NCBI RefSeq assembly: GCF_022458865.1
Contig: NZ_JAJNMU010000037.1
Coordinates: forward strand, 1-64,000
Length of the DNA stretch: 64,000 bases
Direction of reading: 5' to 3'
Source: Paenibacillus periandrae
GTDB lineage: Bacteria > Bacillota > Bacilli > Paenibacillales > NBRC-103111
Shown here: piece by piece, positions 26,105 to 36,140 of the stretch
Layout of the letters: each line of letters starts with the position of its first letter
Position numbering within the stretch: position 1 is the first letter of the stretch
Notes under the pieces: model-generated
What the model was told of the DNA's origin: nothing
The model's database searches: none
Seen by the model: only the letters and a program-made list of their open reading frames with translations
Translations under genes and position numbers: made by a program

Positions 26105-27169
26105 CTAATTATTAAGTATACAAACGCATGAAGGACGATGTATGGATATCGTTTGCGTTGTTTTTTGAATCCTTCCCTCTTTCTCGATATCGAAAAGCAG
26201 AATGGAGTCGCTGTCTTGGTTCGCTACTACGAGGTAAGGCTCATTGCCTACGATACTAAAATTGCGAGGTGTTTTCCCTCCCGTGCTGAAATGGTCACCG
26301 CAATGCAATCCTCCATCTTCATGGATGCTGTAAATGACCAGACTATCATGTCCGCGATTCGAGGCATATAGAAATTTCCCATCGGGAGTAATATGAATAT
26401 CTGCAGAAATATTCTCGCTGTCATACGTTTTGGGAAGTGCAGAAACAGTTTGTATGCGCTCCAATGTAAGCTTGGAGTTTGCCGAGATGTTATCACCAGC
26501 ACGAATCCGATACACGCCAACAGTTGAGCTTAGTTCTTCTAAAACATAGGCTATTGATAATCGGGGATGAAATGCTACATGGCGTGGTCCATGACCTTGG
26601 AAAGTATCTTGCATGCTGACCAGGTCCCACTTTCCAGCTGTATCTTTCAACCCATAGAGATATAACTTATCATTTCCCAAGTCTGGAACCAGCCACTGAT
26701 TTGTATTCGGAATACGATTGACCGAGTGTGGATGTGAACTCTCTTGCCGATCATTCCGAATACTCCTGCCCTTATGATGGATTTGATCAGTCATGGTACC
26801 GATGCTACCATCCTTGTTCAGCGGATACACATTAATGGAGCCACTTCCGTAATTGACCGAGCAGATCCATTTTCCATATTCATCTGTTTGAAGATGACAT
26901 GGATAGCTTCCATATGTCGGCTGACGATTGATTTCTTCAAAAACACCTGAGTTTCTATTGAATTTAAGGGCAACGACAGCTCCTTCTTCAGTTTCACTCA
27001 CAGCATATACAACCTCCATCTGTGGATTTACTGCCAAAAATGAAGGATTTTGAATACCTTTATATCCGTTCACATATTGAAGTCTCCCGGAAGAGCTGTC
27101 TAACTCCAACATATGGATGCCGACATCTCCAGCTCCAGTGTACGTTCCTACTAGGATTGAATAGTGCAT
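26105..27169 (-). CDS. Lactonase family protein (seven-bladed beta-propeller)
   Basis: A 354-residue protein of the YkgB/Pgl lactonase family, typically hydrolysing 6-phosphogluconolactone or related sugar lactones. Repeated blade motifs include GIQNPSFLAVNPQMEVVYAV, GHGPRHVAFHPRLSIAYVLE and HITPDGKFLYASNRGHDSL. Length is typical. The start ATG has GAGGAGCAG upstream. As last gene of an operon with SDR and CoA-linked enzymes, it may open a lactone made by the dehydrogenase. Confidence 0.9.
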   Translation of the reverse strand: MHYSILVGTYTGAGDVGIHMLELDSSSGRLQYVNGYKGIQNPSFLAVNPQMEVVYAVSETEEGAVVALKFNRNSGVFEEINRQPTYGSYPCHLQTDEYGKWICSVNYGSGSINVYPLNKDGSIGTMTDQIHHKGRSIRNDRQESSHPHSVNRIPNTNQWLVPDLGNDKLYLYGLKDTAGKWDLVSMQDTFQGHGPRHVAFHPRLSIAYVLEELSSTVGVYRIRAGDNISANSKLTLERIQTVSALPKTYDSENISADIHITPDGKFLYASNRGHDSLVIYSIHEDGGLHCGDHFSTGGKTPRNFSIVGNEPYLVVANQDSDSILLFDIEKEGRIQKTTQTISIHRPSCVCILNN

Positions 27170-27220
27170 ACCAACTGCTCCTCATACATCTATGTTTAGG
27201 TCTCATGTATCAATAAGGGA

Positions 27221-28381
27221 TCATCTTCGAACAGCATCACTGTATATTTCATTCATGCTCGTAATCAATTCTTTTGCCTGAAGATTCGCACCTCCTGCGG
27301 CCTGAACCAATTTCTCGTGCAGCAAAAATCCTGCTTGCTCCTGAAACTCCGGAAACGCCCGGTTGCGCGGACGCATATAGCTACTTTCCAGGGTATCGAT
27401 CGTGCCTTTAAAAAAGTTACTGCTCTCCATATTCACTCGCGGATCGCGCCAGGCACCGGCATGACCGGGCTGCCCGCCACCATCAAAGTATTCGTTTCTT
27501 TGCACATCCGGGCTTACGATATGCTTAGCAAACTCTACAGCCAGCGGGATGTGATTGGACAATGCGGATACCGCAATCCCTACGCCACCAAGCAAGCCGC
27601 CTTGCGGCAGACCGGAGACAGAGGGGATATTTCCGAATTGAAGGATCTTTTCACCTACCCCCCGTCTGGAATAATTGGAATAGCCAAAGGCGAGCGGTAC
27701 ATATGCGATCTCATCGGACTGCACCATCCTGTCATACATTTGAATGGGATTCATGTATAGCGAATCGGAATGTAGAACTGGCAATAATTTAAACAGGACT
27801 TCGAGCGCTTCTTCTCCCACTTTGAACGGAACTCCATGCTCTTCATCAAAGAATTGATGGCCACCAATATTAGCGCACAAGGATAAGAAGCTGCACATCG
27901 CGTCAGTCGAGCATAGCGGCCAGCCTACACGCTGGCCGGCCCCCAAAGATTTTGCAAGGATGATAACCTCATGCCAATACCGAGGGAGGGCACATCCGGA
28001 TAACAGATCTGGCCGGTATGCGGCAACCTGTGCGGCGGCATCAGCAGCAAGGGCCCACTGTTTGCCGTCCCATTGATAACTGAAATGGCTTGGGCCAATA
28101 GAATACCGGGCCTGATCATCCAGAAACTCCCGCTCAACCCATTCATCGAGCGGCACGAGCACACCTTGCGACGAGCAGATCCCGACATGAGGATGATCGA
28201 TCATGATAAGATCATATTTTTGTGCCAGCATGTGAACCGGATAATCCCCAAAATCTTTAAGCGAACGGCAATCCCAGACAATGTCCACGTCGGGATGACG
28301 CTCCTTGAATAATTGGCTTAATCGTTGCAGCGGAGCGTAGCCACGGGGATGTTGCCAGGTCATTCCTCTTAGTTCGGTCAT
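27221..28381 (-). CDS. Leaderless solute-binding-protein-like protein
   Basis: A 386-residue protein with the fold pattern of family 1 extracellular solute-binding proteins (LSQLFKERHPDVDIVWD, then LVPLDEWVER, and a late GVGIAVSALSNHIPLAVEFA segment). The N-terminus is MTELRGMTWQHPRGYAPL with no signal peptide or lipobox, so it should stay in the cytoplasm. Its ribosome site GAGGTAATC overlaps the end of the CoA-transferase gene, so the start is firm and the two genes are coupled. No permease is adjacent. It may be a cytosolic binding protein or a ligand carrier for the CoA pathway; this is inference. Confidence 0.75.
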   Translation of the reverse strand: MTELRGMTWQHPRGYAPLQRLSQLFKERHPDVDIVWDCRSLKDFGDYPVHMLAQKYDLIMIDHPHVGICSSQGVLVPLDEWVEREFLDDQARYSIGPSHFSYQWDGKQWALAADAAAQVAAYRPDLLSGCALPRYWHEVIILAKSLGAGQRVGWPLCSTDAMCSFLSLCANIGGHQFFDEEHGVPFKVGEEALEVLFKLLPVLHSDSLYMNPIQMYDRMVQSDEIAYVPLAFGYSNYSRRGVGEKILQFGNIPSVSGLPQGGLLGGVGIAVSALSNHIPLAVEFAKHIVSPDVQRNEYFDGGGQPGHAGAWRDPRVNMESSNFFKGTIDTLESSYMRPRNRAFPEFQEQAGFLLHEKLVQAAGGANLQAKELITSMNEIYSDAVRR

Positions 28382-28382
28382 C

Positions 28383-29567
28383 TTAGATTACCTCATTTTG
28401 TTTCATAGCGGTGATGGCTTCTTCTGAATAACCCAGCTCCCTAAGAATTTCTTCATTTTGCTCGCCGACTTGAGGAGGATGCCGCCGAATTTCCCCGGGT
28501 GTCTCGCTAAGTTTGACCGGAATATTGACGGTCTTCACCTCGCCGGCGACAGGATGCCGATACGAAGTGAAAGCTTGCAAATGGACGGCTTGAGGATCCT
28601 GCTCAGCTTCAAGATGGTTCTTGACCTCCGAGACCCACATATCCCGCTTGAGCATTTTAGCCACCCAATATGCGGTTGTTTCCTTCACTACGCTAGCCTG
28701 AATTCGAAAAAACACCTCATCCCGCTTCTCATACAGCGTTTGCGGATCGTTATAGGCGTTCAGCCCTTCGTCTCTCAGCACCTCGGCGAGCACGGGAATC
28801 GGATTGACGGAGATGCACATATAGCCATCTGACGTTTGATAGATGCCGAAGGGAGCGGATTGGCCCGGATGCGCAATTCCAGACTCAGGACGCTCGAACA
28901 GCCTGCCGGAATTGAGGGTTACAGCGAATTCCTGGAGTTGATGGGCTAGCAGACATTGAAACAGGTTGACCTCAATCTTTTGTCCTTTTCCCGTCTTTTC
29001 CCGGTAATACAAAGCGGATAGTACACTGTACACGATGTTAAAGGCACCTAATTGATCTGCAATTCCGGTGCCCAGCGGGACGGGCGGTTCGTTCTTGCGA
29101 CCGGTAAGTGTCGTCAGTCCGGAAAGGGATTGTATCATCAAATCCTGTCCAGGGAGTTCCGCATAGGGGCCGTCCTGTCCGTATCCGGTACTGGAACAGT
29201 AGATGATGCGCGGATTGATCTGTTTCAAGTCTTCATAGCCGAAGCCAAGTTTCTCCATGACGCCAGGGCGAAAATTTTCTACGGCAATATCACATTCCTG
29301 CACAAGCTTATAAATAATTTCTCTGGCTTCCGCCGATTTCAAATTGAGCGCAAGCGATCTCTTGTTGCGGTTAAACGCCAGATAGCACGGCGACTCTCCG
29401 CCGATCCGATAGCCGAAAAACGCCCATTGTCGATAGCTGTCGCCACTGCCCTTACGTTCGATTTTAATTACGTCAGCTCCCAGATCCCCGAGCATTTGTG
29501 TGGCGAAAGGCCCTTGCAGCAAATGAGTAAAATCCAGTACTTTAACTCCCGATAATGCATGTTCCAT
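28383..29567 (-). CDS. CaiB/BaiF family CoA-transferase
   Basis: A 394-residue class III CoA-transferase. Family marks: KVLDFTHLLQGPFATQMLGD at the N-terminus, GADVIKIERKGSGD, RNKRSLALNLK, and the catalytic Asp in PLGTGIADQLGAF. It moves CoA between a donor thioester and a carboxylic acid. The ATG at 29567 follows AGGGGAGGAAG. It sits directly behind an enoyl-CoA hydratase and an SDR, which suggests CoA activation, hydration and oxidation of a small carboxylic acid. The substrate is not known. Confidence 0.92.
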   Translation of the reverse strand: MEHALSGVKVLDFTHLLQGPFATQMLGDLGADVIKIERKGSGDSYRQWAFFGYRIGGESPCYLAFNRNKRSLALNLKSAEAREIIYKLVQECDIAVENFRPGVMEKLGFGYEDLKQINPRIIYCSSTGYGQDGPYAELPGQDLMIQSLSGLTTLTGRKNEPPVPLGTGIADQLGAFNIVYSVLSALYYREKTGKGQKIEVNLFQCLLAHQLQEFAVTLNSGRLFERPESGIAHPGQSAPFGIYQTSDGYMCISVNPIPVLAEVLRDEGLNAYNDPQTLYEKRDEVFFRIQASVVKETTAYWVAKMLKRDMWVSEVKNHLEAEQDPQAVHLQAFTSYRHPVAGEVKTVNIPVKLSETPGEIRRHPPQVGEQNEEILRELGYSEEAITAMKQNEVI

Positions 29568-29642
29568 GTTCAATCTTCCTCCCCTTGTAAGCCGCTTCAT
29601 GATGGCCTCAATAATTACGTATAACCTAGCGGCTTGCTGTGA

Positions 29643-30422
29643 TTACTTCCCGATAAACCGGGCTTCCCGCTTTTCGATAAATGCAGCAATCCCTTCCTGG
29701 GCATCCTCTGTTCGGAACAAATTGGCAAGAAACGCCCGATCGTACGCTTGGGCCGTTTCCAGACTGGCATCGCGGCCTTCATTAATCAGCTTCTTGATTA
29801 CTTGTAAAGCTAGCGGCGCTTTCCGAGCAAGGTCCTGCGCCAAGGCAATGGCTGCATCTAACAGAGCTTCGGGCTCCATTACCCGGCTGACTAGTCCGGC
29901 TTGCAAGCCTTCGTCAGCTGTCAAGAATCGACCCGTCAAGGCAAGTTCTTTCGCCGCATACGGCCCCATCAAACGTGCGACCTTCTGAAGCCCGCCTCCT
30001 CCCGGTACGAGACCCAGATTCACTTCCGGAAGGCCGAATTTTGCCTTGGCGGAAGCGAAGATAAGGTCGCATGCCAAGGCCAGCTCAAAGCCGCCGCCAA
30101 GGGCAAAGCCATTTACCGCCGCTACGATCGGCTTGGCGCAGCTTTCGATCGAGCGGTACATTTCCCGCCCTTTATCCTGGAATGCAAAAAACTGTCCGGC
30201 ATCCAGCCCACTGTATTCTCCAATATCAGCGCCCGCCATGAAGGCCTTCCCCTTCCCCGTCAGCACGACAGCACGCACTTCGGGTGTCTCATGAACAAAT
30301 CGAAAGCAATCGGTCAACTCCTGCATCAGTTTACTGTTCATCGCATTCAGCTTCTCTTCCCGTGAAATCGTCACGACAAGCACATGCTGAACCGATTGCG
30401 TTTGTAAGAACGTATAAGACAT
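29643..30422 (-). CDS. Enoyl-CoA hydratase/isomerase family protein
   Basis: 259 residues of the crotonase fold. The oxyanion-hole segments are AFMAGADIGEY and NGFALGGGFELALACDL; the catalytic-glutamate region is FGLPEVNLGLVPGGGG, with one Glu in PEVNLG. The C-terminal FLANLFRTEDAQEGIAAFIE is typical. The ORF is open 71 codons further upstream, but the ATG at 30422 follows GAGGGGAGAG and matches family length. It lies 19 bases after the SDR gene. Confidence 0.92.
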   Translation of the reverse strand: MSYTFLQTQSVQHVLVVTISREEKLNAMNSKLMQELTDCFRFVHETPEVRAVVLTGKGKAFMAGADIGEYSGLDAGQFFAFQDKGREMYRSIESCAKPIVAAVNGFALGGGFELALACDLIFASAKAKFGLPEVNLGLVPGGGGLQKVARLMGPYAAKELALTGRFLTADEGLQAGLVSRVMEPEALLDAAIALAQDLARKAPLALQVIKKLINEGRDASLETAQAYDRAFLANLFRTEDAQEGIAAFIEKREARFIGK

Positions 30423-30441
30423 TTTCGGCTCTCTCCCCTCA

Positions 30442-31224
30442 TTATTCTCCTCGTACTGTCTGACCACCGTCAGCCACAAGGGTTTGTCCCGTGATGAACG
30501 AGGCTTCCTCACTGCACAAGAACAAAACCGCGTCAGCAATTTCTGCCGGTTGACCGAACCTTCCAATTGGATGGGCATCGTTCCACAACTGAATAAGCGC
30601 CTGAGGATCCTCAACGTCTTCAAAAATCTTCTCATTCATCGGTGTCATTACCGTTCCTGGCGCAACAGCGTTAATTCGTATACCTTCTCTCGCATATTGA
30701 ATAGCCGCCTGACGTGTCAGCGCGAGAGTCCCTCCTTTTGAGGCCGCATAGCCTGCCCAGCCCATGAAACCTCGCAGCGCCTGCGTTGAGCTGCAATTGA
30801 CAATGACTCCACTGCCTTGCTTTTGCATGTAAGGGATTGCGTATTTGCAACCACGGAACACGCCGCCAAGATTGATATTCAGTACCTTTTGCCAATGCGC
30901 TTCGCTCATCGCCGTCACTTCTCCGCCGATCGCGACACCAGCATTATTAAACACATAGTCAAGTCTCTGTCTGTAAGAATACGCTTTCGTCATCAAATTC
31001 CTTACCATGTCGTCATTGCCTACGTCCGTCTTCACAAAATGAACATCTTGTCCAGAGCGGCGAAGTTCCTCCGCTAACGCATTGCCAACTTCTTCATGAA
31101 CATCGCCAATCACCGTCGTAGCGCCTGCCGCTGAAAATTTACGAACAGTCGCCTCGCCGATCCCTGCCGATCCCCCCGTAATAACAGCCACCTTGCCGGT
31201 AAAATCATACTTGATATTTGACAT
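30442..31224 (-). CDS. Short-chain dehydrogenase/reductase (SDR)
   Basis: About 260 residues. Rossmann motif TGGSAGIG, NNAG motif (VFNNAGVAIGG), catalytic Ser in NCSSTQ and Tyr-Lys in YAASKG, then PIGRFGQPAEIADAVLFLCS and a C-terminal GQTLVADGGQT: all classical. It oxidises or reduces a secondary alcohol with NAD(P). The start was set at MSNIKY behind GGGGAGG. It heads the CoA-linked gene set, behind the broken mannosidase gene. Confidence 0.93.
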   Translation of the reverse strand: MSNIKYDFTGKVAVITGGSAGIGEATVRKFSAAGATTVIGDVHEEVGNALAEELRRSGQDVHFVKTDVGNDDMVRNLMTKAYSYRQRLDYVFNNAGVAIGGEVTAMSEAHWQKVLNINLGGVFRGCKYAIPYMQKQGSGVIVNCSSTQALRGFMGWAGYAASKGGTLALTRQAAIQYAREGIRINAVAPGTVMTPMNEKIFEDVEDPQALIQLWNDAHPIGRFGQPAEIADAVLFLCSEEASFITGQTLVADGGQTVRGE

Positions 31225-31418
31225 CGTCCTCATACCTCCCCATAATCTTTCACCTTCCACTAAGTCATGCCTTACATGGTTCCAATACTGTTTCAAGTCA
31301 TTCAAATTGCCTTGACCCCCATGACACCCATGCTGGGATTACATAAACGTGGGCCAACAGACTCGTTTGTCCATTGACCCTATTTTTCATGATCGGTACG
31401 TCATGGGCCATCAATTAA

Positions 31419-33898
31419 CTACTCTTTCAAGCGAAAGCAAACTAGACCGTCGTTCATGTCGCGACATCTTTGCAGGCCAGCTTCCTCTGAAGCAAGTTCG
31501 CTTCCCCAACTTAAGCGGTAATTAAACTCATAGAACCCGCCCATGGTTGCTTTGAAGTTCGTTTCCCAATAGTTCGTCATCACCCAGGAATACAAATGGG
31601 CATGAGCTAGGTCGGCTTCTTGTTGCCCGTTCAATAATCGTTCACCAAACTCAAGCGAACCCAATTGTACGAGCGGCGTATCCGGCATGGCAATTGCCAA
31701 ACCGTATTGCCCTGAGCTGTACGCCACCCCTTCTTCGATGGTATAAAAATCGATTAGGCTGCCCGGCAACTGATCCTTGCCTGGACGAAGCAGGAAGCCA
31801 TATTTTTGAAGCCAAAGTTGAGCAGGCTCTGCATCCGTCCGGATCTCGAAAGGTAGTGAAACAAAAACATTTTCTGGGTCCCAGACGCTGTCCTTATGCA
31901 TGCGAACTGCTACATCGATTCGAGGCATACCAGCGTAAGCCGTCAAAAACAAAGAGCAGTAGCTTGTCCCCGTGAGCTCATATAGCAGCTCAACAGTCGC
32001 AAAGTGGTCGCCTTGTTCCACACCCTTGACTCCCACCAAGTTTCCAGCAGTGCGTTTGACATTGAGGCCTTTTCGGTTTCGGCCCATATTTTTGCGCACT
32101 TGCATCATGTTATCGGCAGATCCGGCCGGCGTCACCTCGTAAATAGGCGTAAAAGCTGCGTATTGCCAATCCGTCCTGACGAGCTCCCGTTTCTCTTTTT
32201 TATCGAATACAGAGACGACCCCTTCCTTCTCCTTCCAAACGATCTTGATAAAAGGGGTTTCTACCGAGGTTTCAGTGATACTTATAGGGTCACTAGTAAC
32301 GTTCCCAACTCCTGCTGGGGGTTCCTTGATGTCAGTCATGCCGTCAGTACCCGTCCGTTGAAAGCTTGAGGCCGTAGCGCCCTGAAGCATATGTTCAGCT
32401 CCGATACGGATCGACAATCGTTTTTGTTCTCCAGGGGCCAAACGAATCAGAACATAGACCTCTATCCCTCGACTGTCCTGACGTATTTGATAAGGCAGCG
32501 GCATATTGTTTGCCTCGTCAATCACCTCAAACCCTTTCTTCTTTAAACTTGAGGCCTCCCAATAATCAACATAGATTTTAACCAGATCGGTCACGGGATG
32601 ATTCGAAGGATTCATCACCTGGTAACGAAGAGGCCTGCTATGTGCCAGAGGTCTTCTCCGAGCGCCTGCAGTACTTGATCCAGTGCGCTTTTGGCGTAAT
32701 AGTGAGCCTCAGCGGCGAACGCTTCCTTGCGTACCGCTAACGCATGATTCTGCAGATTCCACGGCTCGCTCACGGAAGCAAAATGACCCCATGTATGCTC
32801 TGCAAACATCATCATCCGGTGCTCTGCCTGCCCTACTAACTCCGCATTTACATAACGTCTTCCGGCATCTAGCTGCTTCACCCTTCGGAGTGTTCGTTGA
32901 GCATCCCGGAAGATTTGGGTGTGCAACGGCGTCGATACCGCTCCATCGTTCCACCAATCCGGCCAATCACCTCGGTGTACCGGTATCTCCTCGGGCCGTT
33001 TTCGAAGATGGGAAAAAAAGTCGCTTAGGGTTGCCATTTCAATTTGAATATGCTCCCCGTGAACTTCGTTCCACTTCTGAATAAATTCCATGTTTTCACC
33101 GTTGGGTGGAGCGTTGTCTGTAAGCAGACCCGAAGCCATGATAGGGACAAAGTCATATGGATACTTCTCTTCCTCCAGCTTCGCCAAGTAGCGGTTAATT
33201 CGCTTCTCGGTAATCTCCCAGTGGTTGTCAGCTGTATGGGTCGGGCTGAATTCATCCTTGATCATATAGGAATGAAGAGCTCCGGGAACAAGACCGAGAT
33301 CGTTGCCCAGATTGTAATGATCCCCATTCCAGACGAGAAGCCGATCACCTTGGGGGGGTTCCCACCAGAACGGGATTTGCTTACGCCAAAGCGGGAACAT
33401 CCCGTGATGTGTATGGATACACATGGACAGGTTCTGAATGCCCAGATCGGCAAGAGACTGCGCATACCCCCAGCCATAACCGTTAAGATCCGCTGTCATC
33501 GCAGAATCGATCTTTAAACCCATGGAGCTTGCAAAGTCGACCGCTTTCTCCGTACAAGCTTTAAAAATGCCGTTATCCAAAATTTCGACGATATGCAAGT
33601 AATTTGCCGTTAGCTCTATATGTCCCGCCTGCAAGGCAAGTTTGAAGCGTTCGTGCCACTCAGTAGTCGTTTGCTCCAGAAACTGCTCGACTGGCCAGAA
33701 TGATTCGCAGGTCCAACGAAATCCTTCCCATTCTGCCCGCTCGCCTGAGCGAATTTTTTCACTGATTTCAATCGCCTGTTTAATAAAATCCACATGATAT
33801 AATGCAACTTTTTCCTGTCTGTCCGTATAGCCGACATCTGTATGGGCATGGTGAATGACGAAAATCTTCCATTTACTCTTTAATTGCTTCATGTTCAT
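31419..33898 (-). pseudogene. GH38-like alpha-mannosidase, split by a frameshift
   Basis: Two adjacent frames make up one GH38-like protein of about 825 residues. The N-terminal part (32615-33898) carries HHAHTDVGYTDRQEK with metal ligands His and Asp, ADLNGYGWGYAQSL and the FAEHTWGH histidines. The C-terminal part (31419-32618) is the beta-sandwich half, ending YRLSWGSELASEEAGLQR. The frames switch near 32620-32640; the lost or gained base is not in a long homopolymer. The second frame has its own ATG overlapping the first stop (GTGATG), so translational coupling of two chains is possible, but a frameshift is simpler. Confidence 0.75.
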
Positions 33899-33940
33899 GT
33901 TCCCCCCTTTTTCTTGTGCACTTGGGTGCATATGTTTAAT

Positions 33941-34042
33941 TTAATAGACCAGCGGGTTGAACGGAGTCGCCGCAAGATCACCTGCTTGAAGACCTGAGGC
34001 TGCTGGCACAGTTCCATCCATCATGAATGAAAGGTGTCTCCA
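33941..34042 (-). pseudogene. C-terminal remnant of a phytanoyl-CoA dioxygenase-like gene
   Basis: About 33 codons ending GDLAATPFNPLVY and TAA. They match the C-terminus of the intact dioxygenase gene nearby (GELAASTLNPIVYNAVR), preceded by MMDGT where that protein has YADGT. The rest of the gene is gone. The remnant lies between the operator candidate at 34134 and the mannosidase gene, in the 378-base gap 33899-34276, so a dioxygenase was probably once the first gene of this operon. Confidence 0.65.
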
Positions 34043-34133
34043 CATTCATGCTAATTGTGATAGAAATTCAAGTCGATATTCATTAATTGGGGGATTTCAG
34101 ATGAACTGCTTAGAATCGTGTAATCGTAAATTC

Positions 34134-34168
34134 TATATTCATTTTCTATCGCCCTATATTCATTTTCT
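34134..34168. promoter_or_regulatory. Tandem direct repeat, AraC operator candidate (mannosidase operon)
   Basis: Two identical copies of TATATTCATTTTCT lie 21 bases apart start to start, with ATCGCCC between them. They are upstream of the mannosidase operon (minus strand) and also 110 bases upstream of the GrpB-like gene (plus strand). This is the best-conserved of the three tandem sites in the window. Confidence 0.7.
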
Positions 34169-34276
34169 GCTCTCTATGACTCCCAATTGTAAATGCAATC
34201 TGCGACAGAATATGATAATTTGTTATATTAAGCGGTGAGCTATGCTACAATATTTTTAAAAGTGGGTGGAAACAAG

Positions 34277-34807
34277 ATGGATATTAATGAGACAATAAGT
34301 GTAGTCCCTTACGATGAGAAGTGGAATGCTTTATTCCAAAGCGAAAAATTACATCTTCTTAAGGCTTTCGGAGATAATGTTACCGAAATGCAGCATTTTG
34401 GAAGCACATCTGTTCCCGGAATGATGTCAAAACCAATCATTGATATCTTAATTGGTATGAGTACACTTGAGTTAAATCAGTCCGTCATGAACAACTTATC
34501 CCATCTGGGCTATGAAGGATTCGGAGAAATGGGGCCGGGTCGATTATATTTTCGCAAACGGGAAGAATTTGCGTTTAATCTTGCTGTTGTTATTTGGAAA
34601 GGTGAGCAATGGGTAAACAATCTTCTCATAAGGGATTATTTAAGATATAATCCCGATGTAGCCAAGTGTTACTCGGATAAAAAGCTCAATTCTATCAACA
34701 AAGGATACACGACACTACTTCCTTATTCGGATGAAAAAGCCGATTTCGTATATAGCTTGCTCGAACAAGCAAAGAGAACTTTGGGATACGATAGCCAGAA
34801 CTGCTAG
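34277..34807 (+). CDS. GrpB family protein
   Basis: About 176 residues of the GrpB/UPF0157 family, which belongs to the nucleotidyltransferase superfamily. Marks: ISVVPYDEKWNALFQSEK, the MQHFGSTSVPGMMSKPIIDI core with the metal-binding Asp, and FNLAVV, LLIRDYLRYNPDVAKCY. The start ATG follows GTGGGTGG. A promoter-like TACAAT lies at 34246. The family's biochemical role is poorly known. It is divergent from the mannosidase operon and followed by its own terminator. Confidence 0.9.
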   Translation: MDINETISVVPYDEKWNALFQSEKLHLLKAFGDNVTEMQHFGSTSVPGMMSKPIIDILIGMSTLELNQSVMNNLSHLGYEGFGEMGPGRLYFRKREEFAFNLAVVIWKGEQWVNNLLIRDYLRYNPDVAKCYSDKKLNSINKGYTTLLPYSDEKADFVYSLLEQAKRTLGYDSQNC

Positions 34808-34828
34808 TAGACAGTAGTTCTGGCTTCG
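34793..34828 (+). terminator. Terminator of GrpB-like gene
   Basis: Hairpin with arms GCCAGAACT/AGTTCTGGC, overlapping the last codons of the gene and followed by TTCG. The T-run is short. Confidence 0.6.
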
Positions 34829-34865
34829 AGGTTCCATTCTTTTATTTGGCTCCCAATCAGGTACC

Positions 34866-36078
34866 TTACCGGATCAAAGGAGAGATCCACAGCAGCCAGT
34901 CCTGAAGATCGGGATCCATAAACTTAACGCACCCTGAACCACCTGGCCCGACTGTACCTCCATCCAGAATATCGCCTGTTCTCGGATCGAACCATCTGCA
35001 GGCTAACGCCGAATCGACGGGCGGAAGCTCTAACGAGACATTCCCACCCTCAAGCATATAGATCAAGATCAGCTTACCATGAGCGGCGAGACACCAATTT
35101 CGATCTTGGCCGTCAAGCACAATGGTTTTGGTTTGCGGCAAAGCCTCAGACAGATATTTTTTAATAAAATGAAACGGAATTTGGATGATGTTACATCCCA
35201 CCGGGCGGTGCATGCAAGACACCGGTTTCAACATAGGACCAGTACCGCAAATCGACGGTAGAAACCGTCCCGGATCGATCCAGATTTTCCAGAATCGCAT
35301 CCGTCACATCCTTGGTCGCGTTTAGCGCAATATGAACGGACTTCCCGGCCTCCGTTTCCCAATTGACGGATTTCATCCAAACAGTATTCTACGAACGACA
35401 GTGGTCCTGTATATTCCTCTCCGATCAAGAAGACCACATTCCGGTTGTCTCCCAGAATATCCAGGCATCGCCTGATGTATTTGTGGTGCAATTCCCTTCG
35501 AAGGGGATGGCTCACATCATAGAATGCATTCGCAGCCGGAACCTGATCCGGCATATCCGTGGCGGGCCGCCATGGAAAATCCACATAATGGGCCTCCGAT
35601 TCAACCAAAGCATGCTGCAAATGAAAGTTATGAAATAGAATGGTCCCTTTCCTGTCGCACAGATCGGCAAATTCCTTCAGTCTCCTGAAATACCTGGGAT
35701 TGAAGCTTTCCAGATCATACTTTCCTAACCCGTCCCATGCAGAGGGGTCATCCATGGATGCTCCAGAAAAGGGGGAACGGCGTAGGAATCCGGCCTCCAT
35801 ACGGTATCATGGGCATCGCGCCTGCGGTCAAACCACAGTCCGTAGCAATGCTCGAATCCGGGAAAGCCGTGCTTCTGCATAGAATCCGTCAGCCGGTCGA
35901 GATCCTCTACATAGCCAGGCCCTGTCCGGTCAGGATCCCCAAGCCGCTATATTGGGCCGGATCGGGCAGCCGACATACCAGCCGTTCCCTTCCTGAAATC
36001 TGCCCCATATCTTGTTGTGTTGAGCAATCCCCATACGATTCGTTCCTTGTCAACGTACCAGCCGTTTATGAGCTTCAA
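34866..36078 (-). pseudogene. DUF4038-like glycosidase with collagen-binding-like tail, multiply frameshifted
   Basis: Pieces in all three minus-strand frames add up to one protein of about 400 residues: MKLINGWYVDKERIVWG (start TTG at 36078, with AAGGATGATC upstream), FQEGNGWYVGCPIRPNIA, DLDRLTDSMQKHGFPGFEHC, YGLWFDRRRDAHDTVWRPDS, KYDLESFNPRYFRRLKEFAD, FLIGEEYTGPLSFVEYCLDE, then SVHIALNATKDVT and a C-terminal GKLILIYMLEGGNVSLEL...WFDPRTGD part like the putative collagen-binding domain found in apiosidase-like proteins. At least five frame changes are needed. The gene is dead unless the sequence is poor here. Confidence 0.7.
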
Positions 36079-36140
36079 ATTAGATCATCCTTTTATGTAC
36101 GATTCGAGGATGTTCGACCGGCATCGTGCCGCATAAAGCA

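Noticed and set aside
32600..32660. Programmed frameshift in the mannosidase gene
   Set aside because: No slippery heptamer or downstream stem was seen; a one-base indel is simpler, especially as other genes nearby show the same.
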